Source: Salinicola endophyticus (GTDB taxonomy: Bacteria > Pseudomonadota > Gammaproteobacteria > Pseudomonadales > Halomonadaceae). From it: a stretch of 64,000 bases of DNA. The translations under genes were made by a program, and so were the position numbers. Below are positions 18,153-28,927 of this stretch, in pieces (the first letter of the stretch is position 1; every line of letters begins with the position of its first letter). The stretch covers positions 992,001 to 1,056,000 of the forward strand of contig NZ_CP159578.1 of assembly GCF_040536835.1 (NCBI RefSeq), read 5' to 3'. The notes under the pieces are model-generated. The model had not been told where the DNA came from, made no database searches, and was given only the letters and a program-made list of their open reading frames with translations.

Positions 18153-19028
18153 TCAGGGCACCCGGTAGCTGCGTGCTTCCTCGAGCAGCGCGAACCAGGT
18201 CGGGCGGTCGAGTTCGAGACTACCGTTCGCCAGCAGGCTTTCGATACGCTTTTCGTTCAAGGTGCCGATGACCGGGATCGGCCGCCCCGGCAGGCGCCGC
18301 AGCCAGGCCAGTGCGAGCCCCGCGGTGGTCGAGTCGAGACGCTCGGCGAGTTGGGAGAGCGCGCTGCCGAGCACGTCCTCGAAAACCGAGCCGCCGCCCA
18401 GCGGCGACCATGCCATCGGGGCGAGGCCGTCGGCGACGATGGCGTCATAGAAGCCGTCGAACAGCGCATCCGGGTGGGCCAGCGACAGCTTCAGCTGATG
18501 CGCCCCCAACTGGTGGTGCATCGCCGCCTGCAGGCGGCGCCACTGCTCGGGGAGGAAGTTGGAGACCCCCACCGTACCCACCTTGCCGGCATCGATGGCG
18601 GCATCCAGGGCGCGGCCGGTGGCCTCGGCGTCCATCAGCGGATCGGGCCGATGCAGCAGATAGTGGTCGAGCCGCTCGACCCCCAGTCGCGCTAGGGAGC
18701 CGTCGATGCTGGCGCTGAGATGGTCCGCGGAGGTGTCGTAGTGCTTGACCCCGAACGGCGAGCGGTCGCGCCCGGGCGGCACGATGCCGCCCTTGGTCAC
18801 GATGCGGATCTGCGCCCTGAGCGCCGGCCGGCGGCGCAGGGCGTCGCCGAAGCGCTGCTCGCACTGCTGGTCGGCATAGATATCGGCATGGTCGAACCAG
18901 GTGAGCCCCTGATCGACACGCCTTTGCAGCCAGTCGCCGAGGGTGTCGGGATCGGCGAACTCGGGCCGCTCGTGGAGGCGCATCATGCCCAGGATGAAGG
19001 GGACGTCGAACACCGGCGTCTCAGTCAT
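18153..19028 (-). CDS. Aldo/keto reductase (YdhF-like)
   Basis: A 291-residue NADPH-dependent oxidoreductase with the full AKR tetrad: Asp and Tyr in FDHADIYADQ (about 45-54), Lys in IVTKGG (about 79) and His in YLLHRPD (about 124). GVSNFLPEQW near 156 fits the family. The spacing and wording are closest to the YdhF group, whose substrates are poorly known. The ATG overlaps the mutarotase stop by 8 bp, placing it in the edd-glk operon; a role in sugar aldehyde reduction is only a guess. Confidence 0.85.
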   Translation of the reverse strand: MTETPVFDVPFILGMMRLHERPEFADPDTLGDWLQRRVDQGLTWFDHADIYADQQCEQRFGDALRRRPALRAQIRIVTKGGIVPPGRDRSPFGVKHYDTSADHLSASIDGSLARLGVERLDHYLLHRPDPLMDAEATGRALDAAIDAGKVGTVGVSNFLPEQWRRLQAAMHHQLGAHQLKLSLAHPDALFDGFYDAIVADGLAPMAWSPLGGGSVFEDVLGSALSQLAERLDSTTAGLALAWLRRLPGRPIPVIGTLNEKRIESLLANGSLELDRPTWFALLEEARSYRVP

Positions 19029-19929
19029 GATCGGGGGCCTTGACGATGGTGGTGGCCAGCAGATGCTGCCCGTCGGGCACCAGCCAGACCGGATCGACCC
19101 GGGTGCAGGCGGCCTCGACGCAGAGGAAACGCTGGCCGACCGCCGCGGGGGTGTCTCCCGGCAGGCCCTCGCCCGGATGCCAGACCACGGTGGAGTCGCT
19201 GCCCTGTTTGGTGATCAGCAGGCGCCGCTGGCCGTCATCGAGCACCACCGGGCGGTTGGACTGGTAGATCCGATCCAGCGCCCCGCGTACGCCCAGCTCG
19301 CCCTGCTGCTGCTTCTCGGCGAAGCGCTCGAGCTTGTCCAGATAGCGTGCCCCGGCCAGCCCCTCGACGCGGCAGCGATGGGTATCGGCGACCGCGAAGT
19401 AGGTGTGCAGCGCCCCGGTCAGCTTGACCGGCGTGGTGCCGGTGTGGCGGGTGAACAGCTCGACGCTGAGCCTTTGCGCATTGGCGTGGACCACCGCGTT
19501 GGGGGTCAGCTCGTCGTGCAGGCGCTCCTGTGGCGAGAGATGGATCTCGACCCCGTTGCCCGAGAGATCCTCGTCGACCGCGTCCAGGCGCCACTCGGCG
19601 GTGCGTGCCGGGCCATGCATGGGGCCCTGGCCGTCGGGCGATTCGTCGGCGAACCACGGCCAGCACAGCGGAATACCGCCGCGGATCGCCCCCGGCATCG
19701 CCTGCGGGGTGGGCGTCACCCAGAGCCAGCCATCCTCGGGGCCGGGCGCCGGGCGGCGGCCTGCGGCTTCGCGGTCGAAAGGCAAGAAGTGCAGGACCTG
19801 CGCGCCCTGCAGCGAGAGCGCGAGCTGGCCCCAGTCGGCATTGATCAGCAGCACGCGGCGGCCCTCCCAGGTCGCCTCGCGCTGGCCGTCGGTCGCCGCG
19901 ATCAGATCGGCGAGCGTATCGGGAATCAT
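19021..19929 (-). CDS. D-hexose-6-phosphate mutarotase (aldose 1-epimerase family)
   Basis: A 302-residue YeaD-type epimerase that interconverts alpha and beta glucose-6-phosphate, feeding Zwf with its preferred anomer. Visible are PLCWPWFADESPDGQGPMHG (about 89-108, with a conserved His), ALHTYFAVADTHRC near 166, and the C-terminal VCVEAACTRVDPVWL. The true start is the ATG at 19929, which overlaps the glk stop (ATGA); the reading frame stays open upstream inside glk, but that part is not coding for this protein. Confidence 0.88.
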   Translation of the reverse strand: MIPDTLADLIAATDGQREATWEGRRVLLINADWGQLALSLQGAQVLHFLPFDREAAGRRPAPGPEDGWLWVTPTPQAMPGAIRGGIPLCWPWFADESPDGQGPMHGPARTAEWRLDAVDEDLSGNGVEIHLSPQERLHDELTPNAVVHANAQRLSVELFTRHTGTTPVKLTGALHTYFAVADTHRCRVEGLAGARYLDKLERFAEKQQQGELGVRGALDRIYQSNRPVVLDDGQRRLLITKQGSDSTVVWHPGEGLPGDTPAAVGQRFLCVEAACTRVDPVWLVPDGQHLLATTIVKAPDHD

Positions 19930-20881
19930 GTCACTTCCTCGTTGTGCAGAGCTTCCGCCGCGCCCAGCAGGCCGGTCCACGGCGCCGTCACCACCCAGGT
20001 GGGGATGCCGGCAGTGTAAGCGCTCAAGCGGCCCTTGTCGGCAAAGGCGCGGCGGAAATCGCTGCGCGGCAGCCACTCGATCAGGCGCGGGGTGATGCCG
20101 CCGCAGAGATAGACCCCGCCCAGCGCGCCCAGCGTGAGCGCGGCGTCGCCGCACACGCTGCCCAGAATCTTGAGAAAGCGCATCAGCGTCTCGCGCGCGA
20201 CCCGGTCACCGGCGCGTGCTGCGCCGGTGACCTCGGCGGGGGAGTTGTAGGCAGGGGTGGCGCCCAGTAGCGCGGCGTGGGCGAGATAGAGATCGAGCAG
20301 CCCCTGACCGCACAGCAGGCGCTCGATCGAAACCCGGCCATAGCGGGCGCGAAAGAAGTCGAGTATCTGGCGCTCGCGCTCGTCGGTGGGAGCGAAGGTG
20401 GCGTGGCCGCCCTCGGTGGTCAACGGGATCCAGTGGCGCTGGCTCGGCACCAGGCCGGCCATGCCCAGGCCGGTCCCGGGGCCGATCACCAGCCGCGGGC
20501 GGCGCGGCTCGGCCTCGCCGTCACCCACCGGGGTGAGGTCCTTGGCATCGATATGCGGAATGCCCAGGGCCTGGGCGGTGAAGTCGTTGATGACCTTGAA
20601 GGTGCCCAGCCCCAGCGTCTCGGCGACCGCTTTCTTGGAGAACGCCCAGTCGTTGTTGGTCATCTTGACCCAATCCTCGTGCACCGGGCAGGCGAAGGCC
20701 AGGCAGGCCTCGCGCGGGGCCTCGGCGCCGACCTTCTCGAGGTAGGCCCGAATCGCTTCGACCAGCCCCGCGTAGTGATTGCAGGGCAGGGTCTCGATCG
20801 CCTGCAGCTCGACGCTGCCGGGTGCGACCAGGGCGAAGCGGGCGTTGGTGCCGCCGATATCGCCGACCAAGGCGAGTGTGG

Positions 20882-20885
<4 letters not shown>
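19926..20885 (-). CDS. glk: Glucokinase
   Basis: A 319-residue bacterial glucokinase, close to the usual 320. The phosphate loop is [14 protein letters not shown] (about 6-19), the sugar-binding catalytic Asp lies in [11 protein letters not shown] (about 98-108), and the second glycine-rich loop is [12 protein letters not shown] (about 136-147). [14 protein letters not shown] carries conserved Glu and His. It phosphorylates glucose for the Entner-Doudoroff route and is coupled to edd by a 4-bp ATGA overlap and to the mutarotase by another. Confidence 0.94.
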
Positions 20886-22729
<1,844 letters not shown>

Positions 22730-22760
22730 CAGGGTCTGCCTCATCGAGCTATCGTGGTTG

Positions 22761-22778
22761 TTTGGTAAACTTACCAAA
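22761..22778. promoter_or_regulatory. Perfect inverted repeat in the edd/gapA divergent region (probable operator)
   Basis: TTTGGTAAACTTACCAAA is a perfect 8-bp inverted repeat around AC. It lies 32 bp upstream of the chosen edd start and about 210 bp upstream of gapA. HexR or a GntR/LacI-type sugar regulator are the natural candidates; the spacing does not match the classical HexR site, so the binder is uncertain. Confidence 0.55.
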
Positions 22779-22988
22779 AAAAATGCCCGGTGGCCGTGAA
22801 TGCGGCGTTGGTATTAGTCTTTCGGGGTAATATTTTTTCATGGCGCGATGTTCTAGACTGTCAGCAGTCACGGACTATCGTCAGTTCAGGCTTCGAGGCA
22901 GCCCCGGGTCGCCGCTGTGCCCCGGCCTCGTGACCCATCGATCGCCCCGTCCCGCTCGGGGTTTCGCCATCTGAGAGGAGAGAGCACC

Positions 22989-23990
22989 ATGACTTTGCGT
23001 GTCGCCATCAACGGATTCGGCCGTATCGGTCGCAACGTACTCCGCGCGCTCTACGAGAACGGCTACCGCGATCGCATCCAGGTTGTCGCCATCAACGACC
23101 TGGGCGACCCGGCGCTCAACGCCCATCTGCTGCGTCACGACAGCGTGCATGGCCGCTTCGGCTTCGAGGTGGATCACGACAGCGATACGCTGAGCGTAGA
23201 CGGTGACAGCATTCGCATCCTCTCCGAGCGCGATCCGGGTCAACTGCCGTGGCAGTCGCTCGACGTCGACCTGGTGATGGAGTGCACCGGGCTGTTCACC
23301 AAGCGCGCTGCGGCGGCCAAGCACATCGAAGCCGGCGCCGCCCGCGTGCTGATCTCGGCACCCAGCCCCGATGCCGACGCCACCATCGTGTTCGGTGTCA
23401 ACGAGCAGGTGCTCAAGGCCGAGCATCGCGTCGTCTCCAATGCCTCCTGTACCACCAACTGCCTGGCACCGGTGGCCCAGGCGCTGCAGGACGCGGTGGG
23501 CATCGAGAATGGTCTGATGACCACGGTGCACGCCTACACCAACGATCAGAATCTTTCCGACGTTTACCACTCCGACCCGTACCGTGCGCGCAGCGCCACC
23601 CAGTCGATGATCCCGACCAAGACCGGTGCCGCTGCCGCCGTGGGCCTGGTGCTGCCGGAGCTCAATGGCAAGCTGGATGGCCTGGCGGTGCGCGTGCCGG
23701 TGATCAACGTCTCACTGGTCGACCTGACCTTCACGGCGGGCCGTGACACCAGCAAGGAGGAGATCAACCAGATCGTCGAGAAGGCCGCCGCCGCTTCGCC
23801 GGTGCTGGCAGTCAACGCCCAGCCGCTGGTCTCGATCGACTTCAACCACGACCCCAACTCTTCGACCTTCGACGCCAACCACACCCGCGTCAACGGTCGT
23901 CTGGTCAAGGTCATGGCCTGGTACGACAACGAGTGGGGCTTCTCCAACCGCATGCTGGATACCGCGCTGGCGATGCAGGCGACCGCCTGA
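22989..23990 (+). CDS. gapA: Type I glyceraldehyde-3-phosphate dehydrogenase
   Basis: A 333-residue GAPDH that oxidises the triose phosphate released by KDPG aldolase. The NAD-binding motif is [15 protein letters not shown] (about 6-20), and the catalytic Cys is C154 in [12 protein letters not shown], with the His partner in [23 protein letters not shown] precedes the ATG at 22989; an in-frame ATG at 22917 gives a non-conserved leader. It is divergent from edd and ends at a strong terminator. Confidence 0.96.
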   Translation: MTLRVAINGFGRIGRNVLRALYENGYRDRIQVVAINDLGDPALNAHLLRHDSVHGRFGFEVDHDSDTLSVDGDSIRILSERDPGQLPWQSLDVDLVMECTGLFTKRAAAAKHIEAGAARVLISAPSPDADATIVFGVNEQVLKAEHRVVSNASCTTNCLAPVAQALQDAVGIENGLMTTVHAYTNDQNLSDVYHSDPYRARSATQSMIPTKTGAAAAVGLVLPELNGKLDGLAVRVPVINVSLVDLTFTAGRDTSKEEINQIVEKAAAASPVLAVNAQPLVSIDFNHDPNSSTFDANHTRVNGRLVKVMAWYDNEWGFSNRMLDTALAMQATA

Positions 23991-24074
23991 CCCATCGCTG
24001 CCGAACGGCGTCGGCGAACCACGCCACGACGTTTCGGTAGTCCCCCGAGTCGGTAGTCCCTCAAGGCAGTTCCC

Positions 24075-24103
24075 AATGGCGCTCTCAGGAGCGCCATTTT
24101 TTT
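24075..24103 (+). terminator. Rho-independent terminator of gapA
   Basis: AATGGCGCTC (24075-24084), loop TCAG, GAGCGCCATT (24089-24098), then five further T. The 10-bp stem is perfect. Confidence 0.93.
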
Positions 24104-24506
24104 GGCCTGGTGGTCGGCGGGCCGACATTCTGGTTGTCAGCGGACCGACATCATGGCCGATGGCGCTCATCATTTGCCTGCCGCCGCCGATAGGCCTTTC
24201 ATGGCATACGTCCTGGTGTGACGAGTGGTGACGAGTCGTGAAGCGGCGAGGCTGGCAGTGGACGCCGGGGCTGGTACCATGACTGCGATCCGCGGGAAGC
24301 CTCCTATCTATCGCGCGTCGAGAGGTCGGTAGTCAGGGCAATATCGATTCAAGTTCTGTTAGCAGCTGCCGATAAAGTCAGGAAAATTGAATTATACTTA
24401 GATGTGTGCCTGAGACTTGGCCTGACGCGACTCTCTCCTCTAAGGTAAGACGGCTCTAATCTTCTAATTCATTATCATTCAACGCCGCGCCGAGGTTGGC
24501 AGTGCC
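24104..24506. other. Intergenic region with AT-rich promoter-like patch
   Basis: No supported gene. Around 24388-24405 there is an AT-rich patch with TATACT as a possible -10 for the downstream small gene, and another at 24454-24480. A minus-strand reading frame at 24456-24689 is considered a shadow. Composition between is ordinary. Confidence 0.4.
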
Positions 24507-24815
24507 ATGCAACAGACGATCCTCAACGCTCATCGCCTGATCGGCGAGACGCTTCGCGAACCCGGTCGAGAACGGCTCGGGCGCATCGTGGGGGTAGACC
24601 AAGCGCGCCGCGTGCCGGTGGTCTTCGTGCTGTGGCAGGGCCAGCAGGGCATCCAGCGCATCGAGCTGAGCGTCGATGATCTGCGTCAACTGGCCGCCTC
24701 CTGCGAGCGGCGTTATGCCGCAGCCAATCTCGCCACCGATGCGTCAGGATCGACGACGGGCGACACCTCTCGGGATACCGAAATCGCACCGCGGCGACGT
24801 GCCGGCCTGCGCTGA
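24507..24815 (+). CDS. Small hypothetical protein (102 residues)
   Basis: I do not recognise this protein. Residues about 20-65 look like a folded alpha/beta unit (VPVVFVLWQGQQGIQRIEL, then SVDDLRQLA), followed by a low-complexity Ser/Thr/Asp/Arg tail. Codon third positions are GC-rich as in neighbouring genes, and GAGG lies upstream of the ATG. It is 55 bp before the PAS/GGDEF-like gene and may be co-transcribed with it. Confidence 0.55.
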   Translation: MQQTILNAHRLIGETLREPGRERLGRIVGVDQARRVPVVFVLWQGQQGIQRIELSVDDLRQLAASCERRYAAANLATDASGSTTGDTSRDTEIAPRRRAGLR

Positions 24816-24870
24816 CAACCCGTCTTTACCCACTGCGCCGCCAGTCGCTGCGGCAACATGAGATTGGAGC

Positions 24871-26151
24871 ATGAATCGATCCGATGCCCTGGTCGGCGCG
24901 AGCAAGCCGAGCGACGAGGCGCAGCAGTGGCTGAGCGCCATACCGGCTGCCGTCTACGTGACCGACCCCGGCTGGTGGCTGGGGGAAGTCCGCTTCGTTG
25001 CCGAGGCGGTCGCCGACCTGGGTGGGCATCCCGCTGCCGACTACCTCGACCATCCGCAGCGCTGGCTGAGCGCGATCGCCGAAGCCAGCCGGCTGCAGGC
25101 GCTCCAGCGGCTGCAGGCGGCGCTCGACGCCGGCGAGACGCGGGTGACCCTGATCTATACGCTGAGCCACGTCGACGGCACCTCGTGTCGCATCGCCGAT
25201 ACCCTCAGCATTCAGCGCGATGCCGAGGGGCAGGCCGTGGCGCTGGTCGGTGTGCTCGAGCGGGTGACCGAGGCGAGCGCCGGCGATGGTGCCTCGCGCG
25301 CGCTGCTCGCGCACAACCCCGATGTGCTGCTGGCGCTGGATGCCGATCTCGTCTGCCGCGCCGCTGCTGGGGCAGTGGGGCAGGTTCTGGGCGTCAGCGC
25401 CGATGCGCTCGCCGGGCGCTCGCTGTTCGAATTGATGGCGCCCGAGGATGCGCCGCGGGTACAGCGCGCGCTCGACGAGCAGGCGGTGACTGCGGGAGCG
25501 GCGCTGCTCGAGCTGCGTCTGCGTCACCGTGACGGCAGCTACCGTTGGTGCGAGATCCACTTCGCCGCCGACTGCGACGCCATTACCAGCGTCTCCCCCG
25601 GCTGGGTCGCGGTGGCCCGAGACATCACCGAGCGCCGCCGCCAGGCGCTGCAATGGGATGCCTATGATGCCACCGACGAACTCACCTCGGCCCTCAATGA
25701 GCGCGCCTTTCTGGGGCTCTTGCGTCAGGCGGTGGCGATGGGTGACGTCCACGGGCGGCTGTCGCTGATCGTGTTCGAGGTCGACGGCTTCGCCGATATC
25801 GTCACCCGCTGGGGGCGCGAAGGTGGCGATCTGGTCCTCGCCTGCATCGGCGAGATGTGTCGCGCCACCCTGCGCGAGCGGTTCAGCTTCGGTCGCCTCG
25901 ACGCGCGCGGTTTCGCGCTGCTGCTGAGCGGCAAGTCGCTGCAGGAGACCTCGGCCATCGCCGAGCGGCTGCGGGCGCGTTTCGGCACCACACGGGTCGA
26001 GTTCCATGGCCACTGGTTGGCGTTCTCGGTTAGTCTGGGCGTGGCCGAGCGTCGTCAGGGCGAGCCGCCCGAGACCTTCCTGGCGCGTGCCCACAGCGGG
26101 CTCGAGTCGGCGATGACTCATGGCGGCAATCGTGTCCAGCAGGCACTCTGA
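24871..26151 (+). CDS. PAS-PAS protein with degenerate GGDEF domain
   Basis: A 426-residue cytoplasmic protein. Two PAS-like domains occupy about 15-135 and 145-255; the second ends with the PAC-like VAVARDITERRRQAL. A GGDEF-type domain spans about 265-425, recognisable by IVFEVDGFADIVTRWGREGG and by the C-terminal SVSLGVAER. At the active-site turn, where diguanylate cyclases have GG[DE]EF, the sequence is D344-A-R-G-F (RLDARGFALLL). The metal and GTP contacts are therefore altered and the enzyme is probably inactive as a cyclase. It may bind GTP or act as a sensor/adaptor. No EAL domain is present. Confidence 0.85.
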   Translation: MNRSDALVGASKPSDEAQQWLSAIPAAVYVTDPGWWLGEVRFVAEAVADLGGHPAADYLDHPQRWLSAIAEASRLQALQRLQAALDAGETRVTLIYTLSHVDGTSCRIADTLSIQRDAEGQAVALVGVLERVTEASAGDGASRALLAHNPDVLLALDADLVCRAAAGAVGQVLGVSADALAGRSLFELMAPEDAPRVQRALDEQAVTAGAALLELRLRHRDGSYRWCEIHFAADCDAITSVSPGWVAVARDITERRRQALQWDAYDATDELTSALNERAFLGLLRQAVAMGDVHGRLSLIVFEVDGFADIVTRWGREGGDLVLACIGEMCRATLRERFSFGRLDARGFALLLSGKSLQETSAIAERLRARFGTTRVEFHGHWLAFSVSLGVAERRQGEPPETFLARAHSGLESAMTHGGNRVQQAL

Positions 26152-26371
26152 TCACCACCCCGATCATGGGTAGTGGCCGATCGTCAGTGCCGGAGAGCCG
26201 CTTGACCGGCAGGCGTGAGCCGCCGGGGGAGAAGTCGCGATCGGGACCGTCAGCACTCGGAATACGAGAGCAAAGCGGGGCAAGCGAGAAATCGGAGCAC
26301 GAGGAAAACGGGAGCGGCGCGTCATGACCACACCCTGGCGTCGCCGGCCCGCAGTCAACGCAAGGAGAACG

Positions 26372-27178
26372 ATGATGGGACGACTGCTGCTGGCCATGTT
26401 CGTCAGCCTGATGAGCCTGCCGCTGTGGGCCGATGAGGTCGTGGGTCCCCATGTGCAGGGCGAGACCTTCGAATACACCACCGGGGGTCAGACCTACAAG
26501 GGCTACCTGGCCTACAACGCCAGTGACGACCAGCCGCGACCCGGGGTACTGCTAGTGCACGAGTGGTGGGGGCTGAACGACTACATCAAGCAGCGCGCCG
26601 ATCAGCTCGCGGCACTGGGCTTCGTCGCCCTGGCGGTCGACATGTACGGCGATGGCAAGGTTGCGCAGCATCCCGACGACGCCAAGGCGTTTTCCAGTCA
26701 GGTGATGCAGGACTGGCCGGCGGCGCGGGCACGGCTCGACGCGGCGCTGGCAGCGCTGCGTCAGCACCCGGCGGTGGATGGCGAGCACATCGCCGCCATG
26801 GGCTACTGCTTCGGCGGCGGCGTGGTGATGAACATGGCGCTGGCAGGCATGCCGATCGACGCCGCGATCAGTTTCCACGGCAGCCCCACTCAGGCGGTGA
26901 GTCAGCCGCAGCCGTTCGACGGCCTGGTACGGATCTACAACGGCCAGGACGATCCGCTGGTGGACAAGCAGGCGCTGGCCGACATGGCGGCGACCCTGGA
27001 GAAGGACGGTGCCAAGGTGCGTGTGGTGGAGTATCCGGGGGCGACCCACGCCTTTACCAATCCCGGCGCCGACGCCCTGGCCAAGGAGTTCGACCTGCCG
27101 CTGGGCTACAACGCGGCGGCGGACGCGGCCTCCTGGCAAGCGGCGCTGCTGACCCTGGACAAGACGCTAAACCAATAG
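26372..27178 (+). CDS. Dienelactone hydrolase family protein, secreted
   Basis: A 268-residue alpha/beta hydrolase with a signal peptide (RLLLAMFVSLMSLPLWA-DE). The DLH nucleophile is the Cys in AAMGYCFGGGVVMN (about 142-155), the Asp lies in YNGQDDPLVD, and the His in YPGATHAFTNPGA (about 224-236). PGVLLVHEWWGLNDYIK near 54-70 is a family hallmark. Presumably it hydrolyses esters or lactones in the periplasm; the substrate is unknown. AAGGAGAACG places the start at 26372 (or 26375), not at an upstream ATG at 26324. Confidence 0.85.
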   Translation: MMGRLLLAMFVSLMSLPLWADEVVGPHVQGETFEYTTGGQTYKGYLAYNASDDQPRPGVLLVHEWWGLNDYIKQRADQLAALGFVALAVDMYGDGKVAQHPDDAKAFSSQVMQDWPAARARLDAALAALRQHPAVDGEHIAAMGYCFGGGVVMNMALAGMPIDAAISFHGSPTQAVSQPQPFDGLVRIYNGQDDPLVDKQALADMAATLEKDGAKVRVVEYPGATHAFTNPGADALAKEFDLPLGYNAAADAASWQAALLTLDKTLNQ

Positions 27179-27184
27179 CCCCGG

Positions 27185-27211
27185 GCGCCCGCGGTCAGTG
27201 ACCGCGGGCGC
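27185..27211. terminator. Hairpin between convergent genes (possible bidirectional terminator)
   Basis: GCGCCCGCGGTCA (27185-27197), G, TGACCGCGGGCGC (27199-27211). The 13-bp arms are perfectly complementary and sit 6 bp after one gene and 24 bp before the end of the other. There is no clear T-run, so efficiency is uncertain. Confidence 0.6.
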
Positions 27212-27234
27212 TGCCCACCAGGTGCAGGCTCAGC

Positions 27235-28407
27235 TCAGGTGCGATGATTGAGCGCCAGCACGCGCTGGGCCAGGGCGATCATCTCCGGGTCGCCGGTGTG
27301 CTTGTCGGGCACGTCCGAGAGCTTGACCACTGGCAGCCAGTGCTGCCCCTCCGGGCGCGCCTCGACCATCTTGATCACCATGTTCATCGGCGTGGCGCCG
27401 ACGTCGTTGGTGAAGTTGGTGCCGATGCCGAAGGCCATGCCGATCCGATCCTTGCAGAAGGCATGGATCCGCTCGACCCGCTCCGGGGTCAAGGCGTCGG
27501 AGAAGATGATGGTCTTGCTGCGCGGGTCGATGCCCAGGCGTTCGTAGTGGGCGATGGTCTGGGAGGCGAAGTCGATCGGGTCGGCACTGTCGTGGCGTAC
27601 GCCGTCGAAGAGCTTGGCGAACTTCTTGTCGAAACTCTCGAAGAACGCCTTCGAGGTGAACGTATCGGTCAAGGCGATCCCCAGATCGCCGCGATAGACG
27701 TCGACCCAGTGCTCCAGCGCCAGGCTGTTGGCCATCTTGAAGCCGAAACGCGCGCCATGGAACATGAACCACTCGTGGGCGTGGGTACCGATCGGCTTGA
27801 CCCCATGGCGCATGGCCAGCATCACGTTGCTGGTCCCGCTGAAGGCGCTGCCGCCGTGGTGACGCAGGGCGCCTACCACACGATCCTGAACGTCGAAGGA
27901 GAAGCGTCGCCGGGTGCCGAACTCGGCGATCTTGAGCCCCAGGCGCTGGTACTGCTCGATCTTGCTCCGGGTGCGTGTCTCGACCGTGGCATCGTCGTCA
28001 CGTGGCACCTGGCGCAGGCGATACCAGAGCTCGCTTATCAGCGCCATCAGCGGCACTTCCCACAGAATGGTGCGATACCACAGCCCCTCCATGGTCACCG
28101 ACAGCTCACTGCCGTGCTGGACGATGGTGACCTCGGCGGGGTTGTAGCGGAAGCCGGCGAGGAAATCGAGATAGGTGGGGTCGAGATAGGGACAGGTCTG
28201 CTCGAGATATCGCTTTTCGTCCTCGCTGAGGGTGAGGTCGGCCATGGCGTCGACCGCACTGCGCAGAGCCTCGCCGAAGCCCTCGGGAAAGGCGTGCTCG
28301 CCGCGGTTGATGAAGGCATAGCGCGCCTGCGCATAGGGGAAGCGCTTGATCACGGCGTTCTGCATCGTGATCTTGTAGAAGTCGTTGTCCAGAAGCGAAG
28401 TTAGCAT
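27235..28407 (-). CDS. pncB: Nicotinate phosphoribosyltransferase
   Basis: A 390-residue enzyme of NAD salvage that makes nicotinate mononucleotide from nicotinate and PRPP. The N-terminus LLDNDFYKITMQNAVIKRFP is typical; GTSNVMLAMRHGVKPIGTHA (about 187-206) holds the region of the phosphorylated His; FDGVRHDSADPI and IIFSDALTPER line the phosphoribosyl site. The ATG at 28407 matches the family length of about 400; the frame is open further upstream but without homology. It runs convergent to the hydrolase gene. Confidence 0.95.
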   Translation of the reverse strand: MLTSLLDNDFYKITMQNAVIKRFPYAQARYAFINRGEHAFPEGFGEALRSAVDAMADLTLSEDEKRYLEQTCPYLDPTYLDFLAGFRYNPAEVTIVQHGSELSVTMEGLWYRTILWEVPLMALISELWYRLRQVPRDDDATVETRTRSKIEQYQRLGLKIAEFGTRRRFSFDVQDRVVGALRHHGGSAFSGTSNVMLAMRHGVKPIGTHAHEWFMFHGARFGFKMANSLALEHWVDVYRGDLGIALTDTFTSKAFFESFDKKFAKLFDGVRHDSADPIDFASQTIAHYERLGIDPRSKTIIFSDALTPERVERIHAFCKDRIGMAFGIGTNFTNDVGATPMNMVIKMVEARPEGQHWLPVVKLSDVPDKHTGDPEMIALAQRVLALNHRT

Positions 28408-28469
28408 GAAGTCTCGTCTACGGCGTGGTCGAGTCGCTGAGCCGGTGCTCTCCGGGTCGCTCGCGGCGA

Positions 28470-28763
28470 TTACATGAAGGCCATGATACCGAACATTGTC
28501 GCGACGAAGCCGCCGAACAGCAAAATCCCGGCCAGCGACAGCAGGATCAGCAGATAGCCCAGGATCAGCCCTGCCAGTGCCCAGCTGTCGCCGGATTCCT
28601 GGCGCGCCCGGATCTGGTGGCGGGCGAGATGACCGCAGACCACCCCGCCCAGCGCCGCCGGCGGTACCAGGGTGCCGAGCACGCTGAGCGCGAAGGCGAC
28701 CAGCGCCATCACGTTGGTAGGGCCGGGCGGTGACGGCGGCGGAGTGGGGTGCAGGTCGTTCAT
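28470..28763 (-). CDS. DUF4190-type small membrane protein
   Basis: About 97 residues with a proline-rich N-terminus (PTPPPSPPGPTN) and two membrane segments around a short loop (GHLARHQIRARQESGD). The arrangement NVMALVAFALSVLG, then AALGGVVCGHLARHQIR, is characteristic of DUF4190 proteins, whose function is unknown. Start codons at 28763, 28772 and 28778 are all in frame, and none has a strong ribosome site. Confidence 0.7.
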   Translation of the reverse strand: MNDLHPTPPPSPPGPTNVMALVAFALSVLGTLVPPAALGGVVCGHLARHQIRARQESGDSWALAGLILGYLLILLSLAGILLFGGFVATMFGIMAFM

Positions 28764-28927
28764 GGTATCCATCGTCATGGCGTCGTTGGCGATGCCCCAG
28801 AGTATCGCACGCTTGCCGCATGCTCTCGACGTTTTCGGTGCCGCGCCCTGCGGGCTATCGACTAGGCTGTCAGCGCGGCGCGACGGTGCGAGTGGCACGG
28901 GCGGCAAATATCGAAGAGGGAGTCGAC

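Noticed and set aside
22917..22988. N-terminal extension of gapA from an upstream ATG
   Set aside because: The extra 24 residues are Arg/Pro/Ser-rich and precede the strong ribosome site of the conserved start.
24454..24480. Possible Fur-box-like AT-rich sequence
   Set aside because: Only about half of the consensus positions match on inspection, and no iron gene is adjacent.
24456..24689. Minus-strand 77-codon frame opposite the small hypothetical gene
   Set aside because: Its C-terminus reads through the AT-rich promoter-like patch and it lacks a ribosome site; the plus-strand frame has better context.
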